Below are positions 6,731 to 11,894 of a stretch of DNA of 11,894 nucleotides, piece by piece. The translations under genes and the position numbers were made by a program. Each line of letters begins with the position of its first letter. Position 1 is the first letter of the stretch. Location: positions 1 through 11,894 of the forward strand of contig MAXP01000096.1 of the NCBI GenBank assembly GCA_001751085.1, in the 5' to 3' direction. This DNA comes from Desulfobacterales bacterium C00003060 (GTDB taxonomy: Bacteria > Desulfobacterota > Desulfobacteria > Desulfobacterales > C00003060). The notes below the pieces were generated by a model. It worked only from the letters and a program-made list of their open reading frames with translations. It made no database searches and was not told where the DNA came from.

Positions 6731-7624
6731 TTACAACACCTCTCGTTCTTGCTGATTACCAGCATCTTCATTGGTTTTATCAGATGCTGGGGTTTCTCTC
6801 TTAATGATTTCAACAACCGGACCCTCTGAACCATTAGCGATGACGATCCTTTCGCCAGCCTCAACCGGAGCGATTGCTTCTACAGACCCTGCTTCTGTTT
6901 CCACAATCTCCTTGTCCACCTCTGCCTGAAGGCGCTCTTCGTGACGCTCACGACCCTCGATGCAAGCATCCGCTATTCGCGAAGTGATGAGTCGGATAGC
7001 CCTTATGGCGTCGTCATTGCCGGGGATAATATAGTCTATTTCGTCCGGATTACAGTTGCTGTCCACAATAGCCACAATAGGTATGCCAAGCCGCTTTGCT
7101 TCTCGAACGGCAATGTTTTCTTTTCTTGGATCTACAATGAATAAGGCCTTGGGCAGCCTTTCCATCTCACGTATCCCCCCAAGGTTATTTTCAAGTTTTG
7201 CCCTTTCTTTGTCCAGTTTCAGTATCTCTTTCTTGGGAAAGCGCTTGACGCTCCCATCGGCAAAGATGCCTGTGAGATGCTTGAGTCTTTCGATTCCCTT
7301 TTTTATGGTCTGAAAATTAGTGAGCATCCCTCCAAGCCAGCGATTATGCACATAGAACATTTGGCACCGGTTGGCCTCTTCATAAATAGACTCTCGGGCC
7401 TGTTTCTTGGTTCCGACAAAGAGAACCGTTTCGCCTTTTTCAACTGTGTTCACAATAAACCCATAGGCTGTTTTGAACATCCTGACGGTCTGTTGCAGAT
7501 CGATGATATAGATCCCGTTGCGGGCACCGAAGATGTAGCGTTTCATCTTGGGGTTCCACCGTCTGGTCTGGTGACCAAAATGGACACCTGCCTCCAGCAA
7601 TTGTTTCATCGTAACGTAAGACAT
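6731..7624 (-). CDS. rpsB: 30S ribosomal protein S2
   Basis: A 297-residue S2 protein of the small ribosomal subunit, which joins late and is needed for S1 docking. The N-terminus [33 protein letters not shown] (92-106) and [17 protein letters not shown] (164-180) are diagnostic. Residues beyond about 230 form an extra acidic, Glu-rich tail ending in ERE-V-L; E. coli S2 has 241 residues, so the tail adds more than 50. The start is ATG 7624-7622, preceded by GGAGG five bases away. The frame is open for 76 more codons upstream, but those overlap the promoter and leader and have no S2 similarity. An ATG four codons upstream (7636) sits at the ribosome site itself and is rejected. It is the first gene of the rpsB-tsf-pyrH-frr run. 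Confidence 0.96.
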   Translation of the reverse strand: MSYVTMKQLLEAGVHFGHQTRRWNPKMKRYIFGARNGIYIIDLQQTVRMFKTAYGFIVNTVEKGETVLFVGTKKQARESIYEEANRCQMFYVHNRWLGGMLTNFQTIKKGIERLKHLTGIFADGSVKRFPKKEILKLDKERAKLENNLGGIREMERLPKALFIVDPRKENIAVREAKRLGIPIVAIVDSNCNPDEIDYIIPGNDDAIRAIRLITSRIADACIEGRERHEERLQAEVDKEIVETEAGSVEAIAPVEAGERIVIANGSEGPVVEIIKRETPASDKTNEDAGNQQEREVL

Positions 7625-7742
7625 ACTTCCCTCCATCGTTTTCGGTTTTTCCTCCGCTCTTATCTTCCCCCCTGTCCTCTTCTTGTTAACTCCATCGTCG
7701 AAGCACCGGAAAGAGGGTCCAAGAACGTGTGAATTTCTAAAA
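7625..7742 (-). promoter_or_regulatory. Predicted 5' untranslated leader of rpsB
   Basis: If transcription starts about 7 bases after the promoter candidate's -10 box, the rpsB message has a leader of about 118 bases. Its 3' half is strongly purine-rich. CCTCTT near the 5' side can pair with AAGAGG further on, and TTCTTG with CAAGAA, so mutually exclusive foldings are possible. S2 is known to repress its own mRNA through the leader in several bacteria. Whether this leader contains such a site I cannot tell from one sequence. Confidence 0.3.
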
Positions 7743-7748
7743 CAAATT

Positions 7749-7777
7749 TTGATAACATACCGCCTCTTAGTTTGCAA
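7749..7777 (-). promoter_or_regulatory. Candidate sigma-70 promoter for rpsB-tsf
   Basis: TTGCAA (7777-7772) and TATCAA (7754-7749) are separated by exactly 17 bases, and TG-T directly precedes the -10 box, giving an extended -10 element. Each hexamer matches the consensus at 4 of 6 positions. It lies in the largest gap of the main cluster and upstream of a gene run that usually has its own promoter. This is the most convincing promoter in the window, but it is a sequence match only. Confidence 0.5.
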
Positions 7778-7827
7778 CATTTTTTGTAAGCGTTCACCGG
7801 GTAAGGAATACCGTTGCGGCAGGAAAA

Positions 7828-7888
7828 GCATAGGGCATGGAGCAGAGGGCATAGCGCGTTTTTTTTGATCTTGCTCTATGCCCTATGC
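7828..7888. repeat. Nested GCATAGGGCAT inverted repeat between prmC and rpsB
   Basis: GCATAGGGCATGGAGCA (7828-7844) and TGCTCTATGCCCTATGC (7872-7888) are inverted copies, with 16 of 17 positions pairing and one G-T. Inside, AGGGCATAG (7846-7854) is a further direct copy of the core and can pair perfectly with CTATGCCCT (7876-7884), so two alternative hairpins are possible. CATGGAG (7836-7842) is also repeated inverted at 7895-7901. Eight T lie in the loop (7859-7866, plus strand). On the minus strand the outer stem is followed by TTTT, so after prmC it could act as a weak terminator. The patchwork of one short module looks like a dispersed intergenic repeat. Confidence 0.7.
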
Positions 7889-7963
7889 GCTTTACTCCAT
7901 GTGGCACATACAGGCATTGGATGCCGAAGAGAAGCGATTTTCCTTACCCAAGAGGCTGAAGTA
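7889..7963. other. Rest of the prmC-rpsB gap
   Basis: The gap from 7625 to 7963 holds, from the prmC side, 75 bases without visible structure, then the nested repeat, about 50 featureless bases, the promoter candidate and the rpsB leader. No open frame with recognisable coding content is present; the plus-strand frames crossing it (7683-7868 and 7814-8149) are not gene-like. Confidence 0.5.
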
Positions 7964-8866
7964 TTACCGTTTGTCTTCTGTTTGATTGCCCCTTACCTTT
8001 GCCTTCACCACCCTGTCTTGGCCGCTGTAGTCCTTGATGACGGCCCAATCACTGTACGCTCCGGAGCCCGCAATCAGCTTGTCGACCGCCGGCCATTCGT
8101 CGTAACCAATCTCAAAAATGAGCCATCCCTCCGGAACCATATGATCTGATGCCTGTTTCACGATGAGTCTAATTGCCTCCAATCCGTCGGAGCCTCCCTC
8201 AAGTGCCTCCCGCGGCTCATATCGAGAAATTTCCGGCGGAAGCACGTCAAGCTCATGGCTCGAAATGTAAGGGGGATTAGAGACAATTACGTCAAGGCAG
8301 CGTCCGCTCTTACGGACTGGGTCAAACCAGTTACCGTGCAAAAACGTGATTGTTTTGTGGAGTTGGTATGTTCGAGCGTTATCTTGGGCCACGGCCAGGG
8401 CCTTTTTCGAGCGGTCAACTGCATAAAAGCTGTGGCCCGGTCGTTCGGAGGCTATTGCAAGGACGATAGCCCCTGAGCCGGTCCCAAGGTCCAGAGTTCT
8501 TAAAGGTATTGATCCTGGCTCCGGAGGTATGATAGCGAGGGCAGCCTCCACAAGGGTCTCGGTTTCAGGTCTAGGTATCATGACATCGGATGTCACCCTC
8601 AGTTCCATAGACCAGAACTCTTTTTTGCCAACAATATATGCAACCGGCTCCCTTTGAATACGTCTCTTTATGAATCCCTTGAAGGTCTCAAGCTCCTGGA
8701 GTTCGAGGTGACGATCATACTGGACATAGAGATCCACCCGCCTGAGGCCCAAGGTATAAGCCAAGAGCACTTCGGCGGCAAGGCGTGGCTGCTCAACTTG
8801 GTGGGATTTGAAATAGCCTGCGGTCCACTTGAGGAGTCTCAGGATGGTCCATGTCTCATGCAGCAT
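7964..8866 (-). CDS. prmC: Release factor N5-glutamine methyltransferase
   Basis: A 300-residue SAM-dependent methyltransferase that methylates the glutamine of the GGQ motif in RF1 and RF2, raising termination efficiency. Residues 1-90 form the helical N-terminal domain with [12 protein letters not shown] (74-85), which binds the release factor. RPETE (99-103), LDLGTGSG (125-132, SAM-binding motif I) and NPPY (197-200, which grips the target glutamine) make up the catalytic domain. The start is set at ATG 8866-8864 (MLHETW), overlapping the end of prfA by 11 bases. A TTG at 8899 would add 11 residues read from prfA sequence and is less likely. The substrate gene lies immediately upstream, the usual enzyme-target pairing. 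The next gene downstream is 339 bases away. Confidence 0.96.
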   Translation of the reverse strand: MLHETWTILRLLKWTAGYFKSHQVEQPRLAAEVLLAYTLGLRRVDLYVQYDRHLELQELETFKGFIKRRIQREPVAYIVGKKEFWSMELRVTSDVMIPRPETETLVEAALAIIPPEPGSIPLRTLDLGTGSGAIVLAIASERPGHSFYAVDRSKKALAVAQDNARTYQLHKTITFLHGNWFDPVRKSGRCLDVIVSNPPYISSHELDVLPPEISRYEPREALEGGSDGLEAIRLIVKQASDHMVPEGWLIFEIGYDEWPAVDKLIAGSGAYSDWAVIKDYSGQDRVVKAKVRGNQTEDKR

Positions 8867-9941
8867 CCGTGGACTCTGCCTCAACTTGCTGAATGGCAAG
8901 AGATTGATGGTGGGTTATAAGGGCATCAATGATTTCTCCGATATTGCCCTGGAGAATACCTTCCAGTCTGTACAGCGTAAGACCAATACGGTGGTCTGTG
9001 ACACGGCCCTGAGGGAAGTTGTATGTCCTGATGCGCTCACTACGATCCCCGCTTCCCACTTGACTCCTGCGATCTGCAGAGATTCTTTCGTTCTGTTCGG
9101 AAACCATCTTGTCATATAAGCGAGCACGGAGTACTTTCAGCGCCTTGGCCCTGTTTTTGTGCTGTGACTTCTCATCCTGGCAGGTCACCACTAGCCCTGT
9201 GGGAAGATGGGTAATACGTATAGCCGAGTCTGTTGTGTTAACGCTCTGCCCCCCTGGACCGGTAGAGCGAAATACATCAACTCTAATGTCGTCGGGACTA
9301 ATCTGTACATCGACCTCTTCCGCTTCAGGCAAAACAGCTACCGTCACGGCTGAGGTGTGGATCCTGCCTTGCGATTCCGTGACCGGCACACGTTGGACCC
9401 TGTGGATGCCGCTTCCGTATTTCAGGCGACTGTAAGCCCCTTTGCCCTGCACTAAGGCGATGATCTCCTTGAGGCCGCCAACGCCCGTCACATGCTGGCT
9501 CAAGACCTCCACTTTCCAACCAAGACTTTCGGCATATTTGCTGTACATATGAAAAAGATCTGCAGCAAAGAGCCCAGCCTCTTCACCACCCGTACCGGCT
9601 CTTATCTCCAGGATGATATTCTTATCATCGTTAGGATTCTTAGGTATGAGGAGCAACTTCAAGTCCTGCTCAAGTTTTTTCGAGCGTTCGTTAAGGTGCT
9701 GAAGATCTTCTCTTGCCAGTTCCTTGATATCCTCGTCGCTGTCCTTCAAAAGGTCCTTGGATTCTTCGATATGTTTGGTCACCTGTCTGTACTCACGATA
9801 GACCAAAACGATCTTGCTCAAGTCCGCATGTTCCTTTGAGTATTTCCTGTAGGCTTCCTGATTTTTTGTCAGATCGGGGTCGCTCAAGATCTTTTCGACC
9901 TTTTGAAACCGCTCCTCTACACCTGATAGTTTGTCAAACAT
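8856..9941 (-). CDS. prfA: Peptide chain release factor 1
   Basis: A 361-residue class I release factor reading UAA and UAG. PVT at 186-188, within [16 protein letters not shown], is the RF1-type PxT recognition tripeptide (RF2 has SPF). GGQ at 230-232, in [15 protein letters not shown], reaches the peptidyl transferase centre, and Q232 is the predicted PrmC target. The N-terminal about 100 residues form the helical domain I. Length matches the family (about 360), and no programmed frameshift is present, which also excludes RF2. The ATG at 9941-9939 has AGGA just upstream at short spacing. It lies 86 bases after rpmE and overlaps prmC. Cytosolic; essential in bacteria generally. Confidence 0.97.
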   Translation of the reverse strand: MFDKLSGVEERFQKVEKILSDPDLTKNQEAYRKYSKEHADLSKIVLVYREYRQVTKHIEESKDLLKDSDEDIKELAREDLQHLNERSKKLEQDLKLLLIPKNPNDDKNIILEIRAGTGGEEAGLFAADLFHMYSKYAESLGWKVEVLSQHVTGVGGLKEIIALVQGKGAYSRLKYGSGIHRVQRVPVTESQGRIHTSAVTVAVLPEAEEVDVQISPDDIRVDVFRSTGPGGQSVNTTDSAIRITHLPTGLVVTCQDEKSQHKNRAKALKVLRARLYDKMVSEQNERISADRRSQVGSGDRSERIRTYNFPQGRVTDHRIGLTLYRLEGILQGNIGEIIDALITHHQSLAIQQVEAESTDAA

Positions 9942-10027
9942 TGTCCTAAACTCTGATTCTTGAGCCGAGCAGCCAGAGGCGGATATATTGTTCCTTATTC
10001 ATCGGATTAGTCCATTAGTACTGACCC

Positions 10028-10258
10028 TTACCCTTTTGCCGCTCCTTTATTCTTCTCCTCAAACTTGGCATATTTTCTCCGGAATCGCTCAATGCGACCG
10101 GCTGTATCAACAAGTTTCTGTTTGCCGGTAAAAAAGGGGTGACATTTGGAACAAATTTCAGTTCTGATATCCTGTTTGGTGGACCCTACTTCCACGACAT
10201 TGCCACATGCACAGCGAATCGTAGTTTGAAAATATTCAGGGTGTATGTCATTCTTCAT
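10028..10258 (-). CDS. rpmE: 50S ribosomal protein L31, zinc-binding form
   Basis: A 76-residue L31 of the large subunit, which bridges to the small-subunit head. Cysteines C16 and C18 (CAC) and C36 and C39 (CSKC) are the full zinc set, so this is the C+ type; bacteria with a zinc-regulated second copy carry a cysteine-free paralogue elsewhere. [20 protein letters not shown] (40-59) is the family core, and the basic tail is normal. ATG 10258-10256 has GGAGG six bases upstream. It lies between rho (145-base spacer) and prfA (86 bases), the order seen in many deltaproteobacteria. Confidence 0.97.
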   Translation of the reverse strand: MKNDIHPEYFQTTIRCACGNVVEVGSTKQDIRTEICSKCHPFFTGKQKLVDTAGRIERFRRKYAKFEEKNKGAAKG

Positions 10259-10296
10259 GTCAAGCCTCCGCGGGTCGTTGTTTTTGTTAACCGTTA

Positions 10297-10308
10297 TTGG
10301 TTATTAGG
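10297..10308 (+). repeat. Short intergenic repeat TTGGTTATTAGG, copy 2
   Basis: It lies in the rho-rpmE spacer (10259-10403), followed by GTCATTCGTAG and, a little further on, CTATTCGTCTAC. See the near-identical copy between tsf and pyrH. The rest of the spacer is AT-rich with no visible terminator after rho, so rho, rpmE and prfA could be read as one transcript. Confidence 0.35.
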
Positions 10309-10403
10309 CAATCGTCATTCGTAGAAGAATATGAATGCGCACTATTCGTCTACTATCATATACTTCAGTTCACTTTAGACACTCTCTTTTCATCTTTAGG
10401 AAA

Positions 10404-11651
10404 CTAACTGTTCATCGAATCCAAAAAGTCTTTATTATCTTCAGTCCCTTTCATTTTTTCAAGCAAGAACTCCATACTGTCTACGGGATTCAGGGTTGCG
10501 AGCAGTTTTCTCAATATCCATACCCGGTTCAATACGTCCGGCTCAAGCAGTAGTTCCTCTTTCCGCGTGCCAGACCGATTGATGTCGATGGCAGGAAAGG
10601 TGCGCTTGTCTGATAGCTTTCTATCCAATTGCAACTCCAAGTTGCCGGTTCCCTTGAACTCTTCAAAGATGACTTCATCCATTCGACTTCCGGTATCAAT
10701 GAGGGCTGTGGCAATAATTGTGAGGCTTCCCCCCTCCTCAATATTACGGGCAGCACCAAAAAAGCGTTTTGGACGATGCAGTGCATTAGAATCGACCCCA
10801 CCTGAGAGTATCTTGCCGCTCGGAGGGACGACCGTGTTGTAAGCACGGGCAAGCCGGGTTATGCTGTCCAAGAGAATAACCACATCTCGTTGATGCTCCA
10901 CCAAGCGTTTTGCCTTTTCAAGCACCATTTCTGCCACCTGGACATGCCTTTGAGGGGGCTCATCAAAGGTAGAGCTGATCACTTCGGCATCCACCGAACG
11001 CTCCATGTCGGTTACCTCTTCAGGTCGCTCGTCAATGAGTAAAACAATTAGCTTAACATCTTTGTGGTTGGCATTCAAGCTGTTGGCGACGTCTTGGAGT
11101 AACATGGTCTTGCCTGTCCTCGGTGCCGAGACGATCAGGCCCCTCTGTCCAAACCCAATGGGTGTCAACAGATCCATAATCCGCATACAATAGTTGTCCG
11201 AGTCCCTTTCAAGGATAACCCTTCTGTCAGGATACAGGGGAGTCAGATTATCAAAGAGGATCTTGTCCCGTGATTTGTCGGGGTCCTCATAGTTGACCGC
11301 TTCCACCTTCAGCAGTGCAAAATACCGCTCACTATCCTTGGGCGGTCGAATCTGTCCCGACACTGTGTCACCAGTACGAAGGCTAAAACGCCGGATCTGG
11401 GAAGGCGAAATGTAAATGTCGTCGGGGCCAGGCAGATAGCTGTAATCGGGAGCCCTCAGAAAGCCGAAGCCGTCTGGCAGTATTTCAAGTACGCCTTCAC
11501 CATAAATGAGACCGTTCTTCTCCGTCTGAGCTTGCAAAAGGGCAAAAATCAACTCCTGCTTTCGCATTCCAGACGAACCTTCAATGTTAAAATCCTTGGC
11601 CAATTTTGTCAATTGGCCGACCTTCTTGGCCTTTAGCTCTAATAGATTCAT
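10404..11651 (-). CDS. rho: Transcription termination factor Rho
   Basis: A 415-residue hexameric RNA-dependent ATPase that terminates transcription at C-rich untranslated RNA. Residues 1-45 are the Rho N-terminal helical domain and about 48-120 the OB-fold RNA-binding domain ([21 protein letters not shown] at 60-80). Walker A is APRTGKT (176-182, K181), Walker B is VVILLDS (257-263), the Q-loop is [10 protein letters not shown] (282-291) and the secondary RNA-binding region includes GTGN (334-337). Length is that of a compact Rho without an inserted domain. ATG 11651-11649 (MNLLELK) is the family's usual start, with GAGGGAAG upstream. An in-frame TTG at 11669 overlaps that purine run and is rejected. 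It opens the block rho-rpmE-prfA-prmC. Rho is often autoregulated by premature termination in its leader, but the leader here looks short. Confidence 0.98.
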   Translation of the reverse strand: MNLLELKAKKVGQLTKLAKDFNIEGSSGMRKQELIFALLQAQTEKNGLIYGEGVLEILPDGFGFLRAPDYSYLPGPDDIYISPSQIRRFSLRTGDTVSGQIRPPKDSERYFALLKVEAVNYEDPDKSRDKILFDNLTPLYPDRRVILERDSDNYCMRIMDLLTPIGFGQRGLIVSAPRTGKTMLLQDVANSLNANHKDVKLIVLLIDERPEEVTDMERSVDAEVISSTFDEPPQRHVQVAEMVLEKAKRLVEHQRDVVILLDSITRLARAYNTVVPPSGKILSGGVDSNALHRPKRFFGAARNIEEGGSLTIIATALIDTGSRMDEVIFEEFKGTGNLELQLDRKLSDKRTFPAIDINRSGTRKEELLLEPDVLNRVWILRKLLATLNPVDSMEFLLEKMKGTEDNKDFLDSMNS

Positions 11652-11677
11652 TGAATCATCTTCCCTCAAAGTGGTTA

Positions 11678-11706
11678 CATATAATGCTAAAACAATAAAC
11701 TCTTAA
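11678..11706 (-). promoter_or_regulatory. Weak promoter candidate for rho
   Basis: TTAAGA (11706-11701) and TATATG (11683-11678) have a 17-base spacing, each matching the sigma-70 consensus at 4 of 6 positions. The resulting leader would be only about 20 bases. The region is AT-rich, so such matches arise easily by chance. Confidence 0.25.
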
Positions 11707-11738
11707 GGCCTTATGGAGAAGCCGCTTAAACCCTACGA

Positions 11739-11894
11739 TTAATCATGCCCATATGAACTCAGTGGCTTCGCCACAATTGGTGTGTGAGAACGTCGAAAAT
11801 CCGCGTCTATAGGATTTCGGCATGCCCTGGCGCTCGCTTCATATATGCAGCCACAGAGCCTATCGGCCAGGTCTGGGCCAGGGATTGGGGAGTT
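11739..11894. other. Upstream edge: small palindromes, no recognised gene
   Basis: On the minus strand a frame is open from the window edge to a TAA at 11741-11739 (51 codons), but the translation is not recognisable and that length is not significant. A second frame is interrupted by TAG (11809-11807) and TGA (11761-11759). Two dyads are visible: GTGGC/GCCAC (11762-11766/11770-11774, 3-base loop) and CGAAAATCC with GGATTTCG (11794-11802/11812-11819, one bulged base). Neither has a T-run. This could be the 3' end of an upstream gene plus trailer, or repeat DNA. Confidence 0.3.

Noticed and set aside
7277..7732. 151-codon plus-strand open frame antisense to rpsB
   Set aside because: It covers the conserved S2 coding sequence and its leader; the translation shows no domain and it has no sensible ribosome site.
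7625..7852. N-terminal extension of rpsB by 76 codons
   Set aside because: S2 proteins begin at [13 protein letters not shown] is correctly placed for that ATG, and the extension covers the promoter candidate.
1..11894. Defence system, CRISPR array, IS element or tRNA gene
   Set aside because: I looked for spaced direct repeats, transposase or toxin-antitoxin motifs and tRNA-like folds and found none; the window is a conserved housekeeping cluster apart from its spacers and left edge.

Overview
The window reads as a chromosomal housekeeping segment from a Gram-negative anaerobe, most likely a deltaproteobacterial (Desulfobacterota) relative of sulfate reducers. This lineage call rests on protein flavour and gene order (Rho with the MNLLELK start, a short ~200-residue EF-Ts, a single-PDZ RseP, and a rho-rpmE-prfA-prmC block followed by rpsB-tsf-pyrH-frr-uppS-cdsA-dxr-rseP). 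It is an inference, since no marker search was possible. All supported genes lie on the minus strand, so transcription runs from high to low coordinates.

Layout in transcription order. 11894-11652: a short upstream stretch with small palindromes and a weak promoter candidate. 11651-10404 rho, 10258-10028 rpmE (L31), 9941-8856 prfA (RF1), 8866-7964 prmC (RF1 glutamine methyltransferase, overlapping prfA by 11 bases). 7963-7625: a 339-base gap holding a nested GCATAGGGCAT inverted repeat and the best promoter candidate of the window, in front of rpsB. 7624-6731 rpsB (S2) abuts tsf (6730-6131, EF-Ts) with no intervening base. Then pyrH (6082-5351), frr (5358-4801), uppS (4811-4044), cdsA (3836-3033), dxr (3019-1871) and rseP (1874-807) follow, mostly overlapping or nearly touching. 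After rseP comes a run of stem-loops (679-762), then a small helix-hairpin-helix Cdd1-family gene (410-126) and, 4 bases on, the start of a DUF3795-type gene that is frameshifted at a TA repeat and runs off the window.

The genes cover three connected jobs. Rho, L31, RF1/PrmC, S2, EF-Ts and RRF serve transcription termination and the ribosome cycle. UMP kinase supplies pyrimidine nucleotides. Dxr, UppS and CdsA feed the isoprenoid carrier lipid and CDP-diacylglycerol used for envelope synthesis, and RseP is the site-2 intramembrane protease of envelope signalling. The main cluster is conserved and I see no defence system, mobile element, CRISPR array or tRNA. The points worth a second look are in the intergenic DNA (repeats and hairpins), in start-site choices, and in the broken DUF3795 gene at the left edge.
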